Part shown: positions 34,227-43,274 of the stretch, piece by piece | Layout of the letters: each line of letters opens with the position of its first letter | How positions within the stretch are numbered: position 1 is the first letter of the stretch | Assembly: GCA_017618715.1 (NCBI GenBank) | Contig: JAFZTS010000027.1 | Location: forward strand, 1-64,000 | DNA: 64,000 bases | Source: Bacteroidales bacterium | GTDB lineage: Bacteria; Bacteroidota; Bacteroidia; Bacteroidales; UBA3663 | Reading direction: 5' to 3' | Position numbers and translations under genes: made by a program | The notes under the pieces: model-generated | Told to the model about the DNA's origin: nothing | The model's database searches: none | What the model saw: only the letters and a program-made list of their open reading frames with translations

Positions 34227-35798
34227 ATGGCACAAATTATTAAAACAGGAACTTCGCAGAGACACAATCTGCAGAAGTATTTGACTTCCACGATGGTGCA
34301 GGCAACTCACGACGATCTTGAACAACTCATCAACGATGAGCTTCAGACCAATGTCGCTTTGGAGATTGTTGATCCGTCTGAAGCCGAATACAATGGCTCG
34401 GAGCGTGATGATTCGGGCGTATTTGATGGTGATGAGGAGGAGAAAACGAACGAACAGGAAACTCTCTCCCCAACTGACGAGGGTGATACATCCATTACTG
34501 ACCAAGAAAGGGGCGATGCTGTTGCTTTCGACAATGATGATGATGAACCCGTAAATACGTCAAGCAATCTTGACCCTGATGAAGAGGATTTTAACCCTAT
34601 TGACAATGTTACCAACCCGGATACTTTCCGCGACGATCTCAAGAAGCAGATCGAAGTGCTCGACATCTCCAACGAAGAACACTATCTGGCCTGTTACATT
34701 GTCGATTGTCTGGATGAGAATGGTTATTTGCGTCGTCCTTTGGCCGAACTTGTGGATGACCTCGAGATGACACAGCATTACGAAACAACGGTCGAAGACC
34801 TTGAGGCCGTCCTCGTGGATATTATCCAGCAAGAGCTCGAGCCCAGTGGTATCGGGGCAAGGGATTTGCGCGAATGCATGCTGCTTCAATTGGGAGAACG
34901 CAAAGGACATGCAGCCCAACTTGCTTACAAGATTGTCAATCAGAAGTTCGACGACCTCTCCAACAAACGATATGATAGGATTGAACTGGATTTGAACATC
35001 TTGACTCATGCTGAATTGGTCGATGCACTTCATGTCATTCGCCGTCTCAATCCCAAACCTGGTAACATGCAGCCTTTTTCCGCAAAGACCGATGAGGTGA
35101 AGACTCAGCAGATACGACCGGATTTCATAGTTCGTAATGAGGACGGACAGCTGGTCGTTTCGCTGAATGATGATAATTACACCCAAGTACGCATCAGTGC
35201 TGATCAAGAGAGGCTCTTCGACGAACTGCAGGAAAGTATAGAAGACAAGACCGCTGACTCAGGAGCAGAGAAGAAGGATGCTCCGAACATGAAACAGGAG
35301 GTTATTGCAAAAAAGCGAGAAGGCATCAAATTTCTCAGGGAAAACATTCACAATGCACGCGTATTCATAGCTGCCCTTGAGCAGCGTCGTAATACGCTTA
35401 TAGATGTGATGCAGACCATCGTCGATATGCAACGAGCCTATTTCTTCACAGGCCAAGTGGAGACGCTCAAGCCCATGACCCAAAAGGATGTGGCAGATCG
35501 CTGTAATTATGACATCTCGACCATCAGTCGCGTGTCCAACAGCAAGTATGTGGACACCGAATTCGGTATTGTTCGAATAAAGGACCTGTTCACCAATGCG
35601 GTTGCTGACAGCAATCAAGCTGCCGTGATGGAAGCGTTGAAAAATATCATCGATAACGAGGATAAGCGTCATCCACTAACAGACGAGGCATTGGCCGAAG
35701 AACTTGGCAAACAGGGCAACAAGATTGAACGTAGAACAGTCAGCAAATATCGTGAGTTACTTGGTTATCAGGTGGCACGTCTAAGAAAAGAAGTATAG
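34227..35798 (+). CDS. rpoN: RNA polymerase sigma-54 factor
   Basis: The protein of 523 residues has the activator-responsive region I (QRHNLQKYLTSTMVQATHDDLEQLI), a strongly acidic region II at about 50-115 (DEEEKTNEQE, DNDDDEP), the core-binding region, a DNA-binding helix-turn-helix (MTQKDVADRCNYDISTISRV) and the RpoN box RRTVSKYREL near the end. It directs transcription from -24/-12 promoters with AAA+ activators; none is encoded in this window. The first region lacks the usual glutamine tract, as in many Bacteroidetes. It starts 12 bp after the plug gene and is followed after 9 bp by a membrane protein gene. Confidence 0.95.
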   Translation: MAQIIKTGTSQRHNLQKYLTSTMVQATHDDLEQLINDELQTNVALEIVDPSEAEYNGSERDDSGVFDGDEEEKTNEQETLSPTDEGDTSITDQERGDAVAFDNDDDEPVNTSSNLDPDEEDFNPIDNVTNPDTFRDDLKKQIEVLDISNEEHYLACYIVDCLDENGYLRRPLAELVDDLEMTQHYETTVEDLEAVLVDIIQQELEPSGIGARDLRECMLLQLGERKGHAAQLAYKIVNQKFDDLSNKRYDRIELDLNILTHAELVDALHVIRRLNPKPGNMQPFSAKTDEVKTQQIRPDFIVRNEDGQLVVSLNDDNYTQVRISADQERLFDELQESIEDKTADSGAEKKDAPNMKQEVIAKKREGIKFLRENIHNARVFIAALEQRRNTLIDVMQTIVDMQRAYFFTGQVETLKPMTQKDVADRCNYDISTISRVSNSKYVDTEFGIVRIKDLFTNAVADSNQAAVMEALKNIIDNEDKRHPLTDEALAEELGKQGNKIERRTVSKYRELLGYQVARLRKEV

Positions 35799-35807
35799 TC
35801 CAGAGAT

Positions 35808-36482
35808 ATGACCCAACAGGAACAAATCCGAATGGAGCAGGAGGCGCAGATTGCAGCTCCTCGCAAACCTTATCAGGGGCTGATTCAGTCCATCAGCAAC
35901 ATTTTTCATCCGTTGCTGGTACTTACTTATACAGCCTTGGTCATCTGCATATTCACTGCGATGAAGGCATTGCCTTTCCAAGTGAAGGCTTGGTTTGTGG
36001 GCATGGTTTTCCTCTACACGTTGATTATGCCCGTTTTAGTGATCACCCTTCTGCATGTTACCAATATCATTGGTCATTGGGCATTGCGTGACCGCCGTGA
36101 TCGTATGGTGCCGTTCTTTACCAACTTCGTCTGCTATCTAGTCAATGCCATTGTTCTCACTCGCACAGGATTTCTGCCCGATTGGGTACTGATGCCCTAC
36201 TATGGTTCGGTTATCCTGACGTTTGTGGCGTGGATAGTGAGTTGGAAATGGAAGATTTCGGCCCATGCTTCCGCTAATGCTGCAGGAGCTACCTTTTTCC
36301 TGATGCTGTTTTTCTTTTTCCCCGAATCGATGCCGCTGTGGTTGCCTCTTGTCGCCATCATTGTGGTAGGTATGGTATGCAGCACCCGCGTGTATCTGGA
36401 ACGTCATACCTTGGGACAGGTAGGTGCAGGCACATTGCTTGGTATTTGTTCCATGCTTCTTGCTGACATCCTTGTTCTCTAA
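35808..36482 (+). CDS. PAP2-like integral membrane protein
   Basis: The protein of 224 residues has about six hydrophobic helices after a polar N-terminus. Two short stretches recall the phosphatidic acid phosphatase signature: KISAHASANAAG for the SGH-like motif and STRVYLERHTLGQVGAG for the final SRxxLxxHxxxQ motif; the first KxxxxxxRP motif is not obvious. Family knowledge suggests a lipid or undecaprenyl-diphosphate phosphatase, but with an incomplete signature the activity is uncertain. The gene follows rpoN after 9 bp, so it is probably cotranscribed. Confidence 0.7.
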   Translation: MTQQEQIRMEQEAQIAAPRKPYQGLIQSISNIFHPLLVLTYTALVICIFTAMKALPFQVKAWFVGMVFLYTLIMPVLVITLLHVTNIIGHWALRDRRDRMVPFFTNFVCYLVNAIVLTRTGFLPDWVLMPYYGSVILTFVAWIVSWKWKISAHASANAAGATFFLMLFFFFPESMPLWLPLVAIIVVGMVCSTRVYLERHTLGQVGAGTLLGICSMLLADILVL

Positions 36483-36556
36483 TTGATTTGTCCTATTTCA
36501 TCGCAATTGTTTACTCTCAATTGATAATTATTCATTGTTAATAGTTATTTGACCAT

Positions 36557-37063
36557 ATGACTCCAGTTGTTTCCATCATTATGGGCAGCACAAGTGACCT
36601 TCCGGTCATGAAGAAAGCTGCCGATCTTCTCAACGAGTTTCAAGTGCCTTTCGAGATGCATGCCCTTTCGGCCCACCGTACGCCCAAGGAAGTTGAGGCA
36701 TTTGCCACGGGCGCTGCCTGTCGTGGCATCAAAGTGATCATTGCCGGAGCCGGCATGGCAGCACATCTTGCCGGTGTGGTGGCGGCTTCCACCACCGTTC
36801 CGGTGATTGGCGTGCCTCTTACGGGCAGCCTTGAAGGTCTGGACGCGCTGCTTGCTATGGTACAGATGCCTCCTGGAATCCCCGTCGCAACAGTAGCCCT
36901 CAATGGTGCGATGAATGCAGCTATCCTTGCGGTACAGATTCTCTCTGTAGGCGATCCCGTCTTGGCTGAGAAGTTCGCCGAGTACAAGAAGAATCTGGCC
37001 CAGAAGATTGTCAAAGCCAATAAGGAGCTCGCAGAGCTCAAGTATGAGTATAAGTGTAACTGA
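36557..37063 (+). CDS. purE: N5-carboxyaminoimidazole ribonucleotide mutase
   Basis: The protein of 168 residues is a class I Pur[17 protein letters not shown] near the N-terminus binds the phosphate, SAHRTPKEV holds the catalytic histidine, and [15 protein letters not shown] and [20 protein letters not shown] follow as usual. It rearranges N5-CAIR to CAIR in purine synthesis. Its stop codon is one base before the ATG of ispG, showing tight coupling of the two genes. Confidence 0.96.
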   Translation: MTPVVSIIMGSTSDLPVMKKAADLLNEFQVPFEMHALSAHRTPKEVEAFATGAACRGIKVIIAGAGMAAHLAGVVAASTTVPVIGVPLTGSLEGLDALLAMVQMPPGIPVATVALNGAMNAAILAVQILSVGDPVLAEKFAEYKKNLAQKIVKANKELAELKYEYKCN

Positions 37064-37064
37064 T

Positions 37065-38741
37065 ATGTACAATTATATTAGAAGAAAGTCCACCGAATGC
37101 CATGTGGGCGATATTACCATCGGTGGAGAGAACCCGATTCGAGTGCAGTCGATGACCAACACGAACACCAACGATGTTGAGGCTTCTGTGGCTCAAATCG
37201 AACGTATTGTCGATGCTGGAGCCGACATCGTCCGCCTCACGGCACAAGGTAAAAAGGAAGCTCTTGCACTCAAGGAGATTGAAGCAGGCATTCATCGTGA
37301 TGGCTACAATGTACCCCTTGTGGCTGATATCCATTTCAATGCTTCGGTGGCAGACGTTGCTGCCGAGGTGGTCGAGAAGGTCCGTATCAATCCCGGCAAC
37401 TATGTTGATCCAGGTCGCACCTTTGTAAAACTCGAATTCACTGACGAGGAGTATGCCCAGGAGATAGAGAAGATTCGCAAGCGTTTCATTCCATTTCTCA
37501 ACATCTGCAAGGCACACCATACCGCCATTCGTTTAGGTGTTAACCATGGTTCGCTCAGCGACCGTATCATGTCACGTTATGGCGACACTCCCGCTGGTAT
37601 GGTGGAGTCGTGCATGGAGTTTCTGCGTATTTGTGTTGAACAGGAATTCTCCGATGTGGTTATCAGCATCAAGGCTTCCAACACCTCGGTCATGGTACGT
37701 ACCGTTCGACTACTCGTGCAGGAGATGGATAAAGAAGGCATGCACTTCCCCTTGCATCTTGGTGTGACCGAGGCTGGCGATGCCGAAGATGGTCGAATAA
37801 AGTCGGCCGTCGGTATCGGTGCACTCCTTGCAGATGGCATTGGTGATACCATTCGAGTTTCCTTGTCCGAAGATCCTGAAGCGGAAATTCCTGTAGCATG
37901 TCAGTTGGTACATTATTTCGAAGAGCGTGCTATGCATAAGCGCCTGGATGGTCCAAATGTAGGTCTTAACCTTTACAATCCAATCGAACCTCAGCGCTTC
38001 AAGTCCGCCAGAGTCGGTAAGTTAGGCGATGGTCAGCCTGTTTGTGTTTGTGGAAGCACGAAGTTCGGTGCAGATGTCAACATTGCAGGTATGATGAATT
38101 ATAGTCTTGATGAACTCAATACCGATGATTCTATTTTCGAATATCTCATCGAGCATCCTCAGACACCTGTAATAGCCCGAGCCAACAATCATAATCCTGT
38201 AGGAGCGTGGCGTGCTTTCCTCTTTGGCATTCGTCAGATGGGTTGCGTCAATCCTGTTATTATCAGCCGTGATTACTCGTTCTGCAAAACGTGGGAGGAG
38301 GTTCAACTTTGTGCGGCTGCCGATTTCGGTGTGATGCTTATCGATCAACTCGTCGATGGTATTATCATCAATCAAGTGAACTTCCCGACAGAAAAGCTTG
38401 TAGAACTTGCCTTCAATATCCTTCAAGCATCTCGAGCACGTTTCACCAAGACAGAGTATATCTCCTGCCCATCTTGTGGACGCACCCTCTTCGATCTCAA
38501 GACCACTTTGGCCCGCATCAAGGAGGCAACCAAGGATCTTAAGGGCTTGAAGATTGGTGTCATGGGATGCATTGTCAATGGACCTGGCGAGATGGCCGAT
38601 GCCGATTATGGGTACGTAGGTGCCGGTCCTGGATTGGTGTCGCTCTACAAGGGAAAGCAATGCGTACAGAAGGGCATTCCCGCGGAAGAGGCGGTACAAC
38701 GACTTCTTGACTTCATTCGTGCCGACCAAGAAAGTTGCTAA
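37065..38741 (+). CDS. ispG: 4-hydroxy-3-methylbut-2-enyl diphosphate synthase
   Basis: The protein of 558 residues starts at [15 protein letters not shown]; longer starts would overlap purE. It has the TIM-barrel part ([39 protein letters not shown]), a middle insert domain seen in Bacteroidetes, Chlamydiae and plants (explaining the length), and the C-terminal iron-sulfur domain with cysteines in CPSCGRTL and GCIVNGPGE. It catalyses the next-to-last step of the MEP isoprenoid pathway. The start lies one base after the purE stop. Confidence 0.96.
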   Translation: MYNYIRRKSTECHVGDITIGGENPIRVQSMTNTNTNDVEASVAQIERIVDAGADIVRLTAQGKKEALALKEIEAGIHRDGYNVPLVADIHFNASVADVAAEVVEKVRINPGNYVDPGRTFVKLEFTDEEYAQEIEKIRKRFIPFLNICKAHHTAIRLGVNHGSLSDRIMSRYGDTPAGMVESCMEFLRICVEQEFSDVVISIKASNTSVMVRTVRLLVQEMDKEGMHFPLHLGVTEAGDAEDGRIKSAVGIGALLADGIGDTIRVSLSEDPEAEIPVACQLVHYFEERAMHKRLDGPNVGLNLYNPIEPQRFKSARVGKLGDGQPVCVCGSTKFGADVNIAGMMNYSLDELNTDDSIFEYLIEHPQTPVIARANNHNPVGAWRAFLFGIRQMGCVNPVIISRDYSFCKTWEEVQLCAAADFGVMLIDQLVDGIIINQVNFPTEKLVELAFNILQASRARFTKTEYISCPSCGRTLFDLKTTLARIKEATKDLKGLKIGVMGCIVNGPGEMADADYGYVGAGPGLVSLYKGKQCVQKGIPAEEAVQRLLDFIRADQESC

Positions 38742-38744
38742 TTA

Positions 38745-38807
38745 TAGTCCCAGTAGTATTTTAGTCACTATAGCTACTATAGACACTATCCATCCCATAC
38801 ACACTAT
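38745..38807. repeat. Degenerate 9-bp tandem repeat in the ispG-GH2 spacer
   Basis: Five consecutive in-phase 9-mers start at 38763: AGTCACTAT, AGCTACTAT, AGACACTAT, CCATCCCAT, ACACACTAT. Two looser units precede them. They fill most of the 85-bp gap. Similar 9-bp-period spacers with other sequences occur at 41323 and 61266. Confidence 0.75.
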
Positions 38808-38826
38808 CCCCTTACAAAATACTCCG

Positions 38827-41322
38827 ATGAAGAAACAACTCCTCACCCTGGCTTTTGCGGCCACTTTCATGGCCCTTTCAGCACAATATGTGGATAGGCA
38901 AGATCAAAAACTCGTTGCCAATATCCCTGTCTCTGAGTTTGTAGCTTATCAGCACCAACTTTTCAACTTTGACTGGAAGTTCCAGTTAGGGACGCAGGAG
39001 GGGGCCGAGAATCCCGCTTTTGATGATTCTGCTTGGCGGTCTGTCGATCTTCCTCATGATTTCCAGTTTGAACAGCCATGGGACGAAAGTGCTGGTGGGG
39101 CACGAGGCTTCAAGCCGATGTGCGATGGCTGGTATCGCAAGACCTTCAAGGCTGACGAGGTTTGGAAGAACCGTAGGGTGAGCCTCGACTTTGGAGGATT
39201 GATTTTCTATGGAGATGTGTATTTGAATGGCAGGAAGGTGGCTTCGACCGAATATGGCTATGTGGGCTTTGAGGCCGATATCTCGCGGTATCTGCGCTAT
39301 GACACGCTCAATGTGGTGGCCGTGTATGCTTCCACAGGACCTTCGAAGGGATCCCGTTGGTACACGGGCGGCGGTCTCTTCCGCGATGTATATCTCCAGG
39401 TAAAGAATCCGACACACATTGCTCGTCATGGCGTTTACATCACGACTCCTGAAGTATCGGCCGAATCTGCTACTGTACAACTTCAAGTCGAGGTGGATGG
39501 TTGGCAGAAGCATAATGCCAGTGTTCAGGCCCTCATACGTGATCCGCAAGGTAACGTCGTTGCCGAGACGAAAGGCCAAATGCCCCAGTTCACTCATCAG
39601 CAGCGTAGCGAAGTGAAGCTCGACCTCGTGACGTTGGCCACTCCTCAGCTGTGGGATCTCGATACGCCGAATCTATATACTGCCGAGGTGGTGATTATAG
39701 CCGATGGTGTTACTGCAGACAGTCTTGTCGAGACATTTGGTATCCGCAAGATAGAGTTCTCGAAGGATTTCGGTTTCAAACTCAATGGCCGTAAGGTGTT
39801 TCTCCAGGGCATGGCCAATCATCATGACATGGGCGGCCTGGGTGTAGCTTCCTTCGATCGAGGTATCGAGCGACTGATGCTCCAAGCCAAGGCTTTTGGC
39901 TATAATTGTATACGTTGTTCACACAACCCCTACAGCGAGTCGTTCACACGAATTGCCGATAGGGTAGGACTGCTCGTCGTCGACGAGCTTATCGACAAGT
40001 GGAGCGACAATGATTATTGGGGTGGTCGTCAGCCCTTCACCAGCGTATGGCATCAGCTCATTCCCGAATGGGTGAAGCGTGATCGCAACTGTCCTTCTGT
40101 GATTCTTTGGAGTCTCGGCAATGAACTCCAGACGCGCAACGATTGGTCGGGTTTCAATACCAACGACTGGGGCGTCACCACCTATCGCATTTTCAACGAC
40201 TACTTAAAGCGTTGGGACGATACGCGTCTGACCACTGTCGCCATGTTCCCTTCTCGAGCCGGAGGTCTTCGCAAGGAACCAGATGGAAGCGATATGGAAC
40301 ATTGTGTCGCTCCCGAATTGGCTCAGGTTTCTGAGGTCTCTTCCTTCAACTACCAGAGCAACTGTTATAGCGAGTACTTGCAGCATAATCCCGACATGAT
40401 ACTGTTCCAGAGCGAATGCCAGACGTCGCAGTTCCTTTGGGGATTCTTCAACATGGATCGCGACAAGATGGTCGGTCTAGCCTATTGGGGTGCTGTCGAG
40501 TATTGGGGTGAGTCCAACAAGTGGCCCAAGAAGGGCTGGAACTACTCTTTCTTCGACACGGCGCTGAATCCTTATCCTACTGCTTACCTCATCAAGAGCG
40601 CCTTTGTGCCCAATGAGCCGCTCGTCCACATCGCTGTTAATGCAGGCGAAGGCGAAAGTGTCAATTGGAATGATGTACAGGTCGGCAGTCTGCGTCTTGA
40701 CGAGAACTGGAACAAGGCTGAAGGCTCTACGCAGACCATCTACACCTTCAGCAACTGTGAGGAGGTGGAGCTCCTTCTCAATGGCAAGAGTTTGGGACGT
40801 AAGCCGAACAACCTTTGGACGAGCAACGAGGGCCTTAATAAGTACGATGTGGGTATGCCAAACTCCAAGAAACATATCATCCAATGGCCCGATGTGACTT
40901 TTGCTAAAGGCAAGCTGGTGGCTGTTGGGTACAACGATGGCAAGGAAGTCTCCCGTCATCAGATCGAAACGACGGGCCGTGCTGTGGCACTCCGTGCTGA
41001 GGCAGAGACCCCCAATGACTGGAAAGCCGATGGCATGGACTTGCAGTACATCAAGGTTTGGGCAGTGGATAGCAAAGGTCGTCGAGTATTCGATGCTACA
41101 GGAGGCGTTTCTTTTGAGATAAGCGGTGCGGCTTCGCTTTATTGTCTCGACAATGTAGATCACTACACCGACCTGCTTTTCACCTCCGACATTACCAGCA
41201 AGCCGCTCAAGTCGGGCTTCATGCTCGGTATCCTGCGCTCTACACGCACCGCTGGTCCTGTTACCGTCAAGATCAGTTGCCCAGGCATGAAACCCGCTCA
41301 GCTCAAGCTCACAACGAAATAA
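38827..41322 (+). CDS. Glycoside hydrolase family 2, beta-galactosidase type
   Basis: The protein of 831 residues has a signal peptide (MKKQLLTLAFAATFMALSAQ), so it is exported. N-terminal sugar-binding domain (DDSAWRSVDLPHDFQFEQPWDES), an immunoglobulin-like domain, then the TIM barrel with RCSHNPYSESFTRIADRVG, acid/base E433 (in LWSLGNEL) and candidate nucleophile E530 (in LFQSECQ). C-terminal Ig-like domains (GKSLGRKPN; VAVDSKGRRVFDA-like) complete it. It releases terminal sugars, probably galactose, though GH2 also covers mannosidases and glucuronidases. It is separated from the PUL at 45-58 kb by two metabolic genes and is not clearly part of it. Confidence 0.85.
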   Translation: MKKQLLTLAFAATFMALSAQYVDRQDQKLVANIPVSEFVAYQHQLFNFDWKFQLGTQEGAENPAFDDSAWRSVDLPHDFQFEQPWDESAGGARGFKPMCDGWYRKTFKADEVWKNRRVSLDFGGLIFYGDVYLNGRKVASTEYGYVGFEADISRYLRYDTLNVVAVYASTGPSKGSRWYTGGGLFRDVYLQVKNPTHIARHGVYITTPEVSAESATVQLQVEVDGWQKHNASVQALIRDPQGNVVAETKGQMPQFTHQQRSEVKLDLVTLATPQLWDLDTPNLYTAEVVIIADGVTADSLVETFGIRKIEFSKDFGFKLNGRKVFLQGMANHHDMGGLGVASFDRGIERLMLQAKAFGYNCIRCSHNPYSESFTRIADRVGLLVVDELIDKWSDNDYWGGRQPFTSVWHQLIPEWVKRDRNCPSVILWSLGNELQTRNDWSGFNTNDWGVTTYRIFNDYLKRWDDTRLTTVAMFPSRAGGLRKEPDGSDMEHCVAPELAQVSEVSSFNYQSNCYSEYLQHNPDMILFQSECQTSQFLWGFFNMDRDKMVGLAYWGAVEYWGESNKWPKKGWNYSFFDTALNPYPTAYLIKSAFVPNEPLVHIAVNAGEGESVNWNDVQVGSLRLDENWNKAEGSTQTIYTFSNCEEVELLLNGKSLGRKPNNLWTSNEGLNKYDVGMPNSKKHIIQWPDVTFAKGKLVAVGYNDGKEVSRHQIETTGRAVALRAEAETPNDWKADGMDLQYIKVWAVDSKGRRVFDATGGVSFEISGAASLYCLDNVDHYTDLLFTSDITSKPLKSGFMLGILRSTRTAGPVTVKISCPGMKPAQLKLTTK

Positions 41323-41381
41323 ATTTGGTTTCTTTAGATTCTCTAGGAACTCTGGTTTATCTAGAAAATCTAGTCCTCTAG
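41323..41381. repeat. Degenerate 9-bp tandem repeat after the GH2 gene
   Basis: The core NTYTRG appears at 41323, 41332, 41341, 41350, 41359 and 41368, exactly 9 bp apart, then once more 8 bp later at 41376. It starts right after the GH2 stop codon and ends at the next terminator hairpin. Confidence 0.7.
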
Positions 41382-41386
41382 AAAAT

Positions 41387-41420
41387 ATTAGCCCCGCACC
41401 GGAAAAGGTGCGGGGCTAAT
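41387..41420. terminator. Terminator hairpin between convergent GH2 and fumarase genes
   Basis: ATTAGCCCCGCACC and GGTGCGGGGCTAAT form a perfect 14-bp GC-rich stem with a 6-nt loop. On the reverse strand it is followed by ATTTTCT, so it serves fumarase best; the forward side has no T tract. Confidence 0.8.
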
Positions 41421-41437
41421 CTATGAGGGGTCACGTC

Positions 41438-43087
41438 TTACATGATCGTGCAACCAGCACAAGGCTTAAGCTGCTTGAAGAAGTCGTTGCCTTTGTCGTC
41501 CACGAGGATGAATGCGGGGAAGTCTGCGACGGTAATCTTCCAGATTGCTTCCATGCCGAGCTCTGGGTACTCTACACATTCGATCGACTTGATGCTGCTC
41601 TGCGACAGTACGGCAGCTACGCCACCGATGGTGCCCAGATAGAAGCCTCCGTGCTTCTTGCAGGCATCGGTAACTTGCTGGGTACGGTTGCCCTTGGCAA
41701 TCATTACGAGCGAAGCACCATTGGCCTGGAACTCATCTACGTAAGGATCCATACGGTTGGCTGTTGTCGGGCCCATCGATCCGCAAGGATAGCCTGCGGG
41801 TGTCTTGGCTGGTCCTGCATAGAGGATCGGGTGATCTTTGAAGTACTGTGGAATGCCCTCGCCTGCATCAAGGCGAGCCTTCAGCTTGGCATGTGCGATG
41901 TCACGTGCTACGATGATGGTGCCCTTGAGGTTCACGCGGGTAGAAACGGGATACTTGGTGAGTTCGGCACGCACAGCATCAATTCCCTTATCGAGGTCGA
42001 TTTCAATGCCCTTGCCGCCTTCGCCTGGGTTGCGATATTCTTCTGGAATGAGTTCTGTCGGATTGTCATCCATCTTCTCAAGCCAGATGCCGTCCTTGTT
42101 GATCTTGGCCTTGATGTTGCGGTCAGCCGAGCAGCTTACGCCCATGCCGATGGGGCAGCTGGCGCCGTGGCGTGGCAGACGTATCACGCGGATGTCGTGA
42201 GCAAGGTACTTGCCGCCAAACTGTGCGCCCAGTCCGATCTTGAAGGCTTCCTTGAGCAACTTCTGTTCGAGGTCGATATCGCGAAAAGCACGTCCCGTAG
42301 CATCACCTGTTGTGGGCAGGTTGTCGTAATACTTAATCGAAGCCAGCTTCACGGTCAAAAGGTTCTTTTCGGCCGAAGTGCCACCGATTACAAATGCGAT
42401 ATGATAAGGAGGACAGGCTGCAGTACCCAGATGCTTCATCTCCTCCACGAGGAATGGCAGCAGCGTGCCTTCGTTCTGGATGGTTGCCTTGGTCATAGGG
42501 TAGAAGTAGGTCTTGTTGGCCGAGCCGCCGCCCTTGGCCACCATGACGAAACGGTACTCGGCGCCCTCTACTGCTTCGATGTCAATCTGTGCAGGCAGGT
42601 TGCAGCGTGTGTTGACTTCGTCATACATGTTCAGTGGAGCGTTCTGGGAATATCGCAGGTTGTCTTCTGTATAGGTGTTATATACACCAAGGCTCAAAGC
42701 CTCTTCATCTTCGAATCCTGTCCATACCTGCTGACCTTTCTCGCCATGGATGATGGCGGTGCCGGTATCCTGACAGAAGGGGAGGATGCCCTTGACTGAG
42801 GTCTCGGCATTGCGCAGGAACTGCAGTGCCACATACTTGTCATTCTCCGAAGCTTCAGGATCCTGGAGGATCTTGGCTACCTGCAGGTTGTGCTCACGGC
42901 GTAGCATGAACTCCACATCATGGAATGCCTGCTGGGCAAGCAGGGTCAAGGCTTCCTTCGATACTTTGACGATTTCATGGCCTTCGAAAGTGCTCACAGA
43001 TACACCCTCCTTGGTGAGGAGGCGGTATTCGGTCTTGTCTTCGCCCATTTGGAACATAGGCGCATACTTAAAGGGAACGTTTGCCAT
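41438..43087 (-). CDS. fumB: Fumarate hydratase, class I (iron-sulfur)
   Basis: The protein of 549 residues starts at [15 protein letters not shown]; a start at 43141 would lie upstream of the candidate transcript start. N-terminal class I alpha domain ([19 protein letters not shown], with a cluster cysteine; [28 protein letters not shown]) is followed by the beta domain ([46 protein letters not shown]). It interconverts fumarate and malate with an oxygen-sensitive 4Fe-4S cluster, consistent with anaerobic succinate production. It has its own promoter at 43139-43146. Confidence 0.95.
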   Translation of the reverse strand: MANVPFKYAPMFQMGEDKTEYRLLTKEGVSVSTFEGHEIVKVSKEALTLLAQQAFHDVEFMLRREHNLQVAKILQDPEASENDKYVALQFLRNAETSVKGILPFCQDTGTAIIHGEKGQQVWTGFEDEEALSLGVYNTYTEDNLRYSQNAPLNMYDEVNTRCNLPAQIDIEAVEGAEYRFVMVAKGGGSANKTYFYPMTKATIQNEGTLLPFLVEEMKHLGTAACPPYHIAFVIGGTSAEKNLLTVKLASIKYYDNLPTTGDATGRAFRDIDLEQKLLKEAFKIGLGAQFGGKYLAHDIRVIRLPRHGASCPIGMGVSCSADRNIKAKINKDGIWLEKMDDNPTELIPEEYRNPGEGGKGIEIDLDKGIDAVRAELTKYPVSTRVNLKGTIIVARDIAHAKLKARLDAGEGIPQYFKDHPILYAGPAKTPAGYPCGSMGPTTANRMDPYVDEFQANGASLVMIAKGNRTQQVTDACKKHGGFYLGTIGGVAAVLSQSSIKSIECVEYPELGMEAIWKITVADFPAFILVDDKGNDFFKQLKPCAGCTIM

Positions 43088-43138
43088 AACTTTAAAATTA
43101 AGATAGATGAGTAATGGTATTTGGATTGTAATGATGTG

Positions 43139-43146
43139 CAAATATA
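43139..43146 (-). promoter_or_regulatory. Candidate -7 box for fumarase
   Basis: TATATTTG on the reverse strand, 52 bp before the fumarase ATG, matches TAnnTTTG. A TTTC at about the -33 distance is a weak partner. Confidence 0.55.
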
Positions 43147-43178
43147 CTGATATTTTTTTGAAACCTCATTTAAAAACA

Positions 43179-43208
43179 GAATTTAGGTCAAAAAACTGAC
43201 CTAAATTC
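43179..43208 (-). terminator. Inverted repeat between acyl-CoA synthetase and fumarase
   Basis: GAATTTAGGTCA and TGACCTAAATTC form a perfect 12-bp stem around a 6-nt loop. On the reverse strand TGTTTTT follows, as in an intrinsic terminator for the synthetase gene. A TATATTTG on the forward strand at 43210-43217 looks like a -7 box but has no gene to serve. Confidence 0.7.
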
Positions 43209-43274
43209 ATATATTTGTACAAAAAACGCTATCTTAGCACGTCAAAAAAACGCTTCTCCCTTATATATGGGCTC

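Noticed and set aside
36483..36556. AT-rich spacer between the PAP2-like gene and purE as another 9-bp repeat
   Set aside because: It contains repeated CAATTG and TTAAT-like words but no steady period.
38620..38826. Longer start for the GH2 enzyme, overlapping ispG
   Set aside because: The ATG at 38827 is followed at once by a good signal peptide; the extension would overlap ispG and include the 9-bp repeat.
38827..41322. GH2 as part of the beta-glucan locus
   Set aside because: It is separated from the regulator by two metabolic genes on the other strand and two terminators, and beta-galactosidase activity is not needed for glucan.
41423..42799. 458-codon forward ORF antisense to fumarase
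   Set aside because: It is a shadow of a clear fumarase gene; its sequence has no domain character and no start signals.
43210..43217. Forward -7 box TATATTTG after the inverted repeat
   Set aside because: There is no forward gene downstream; a transcript would only run antisense into the acyl-CoA synthetase gene. In AT-rich spacers such a match is expected by chance.
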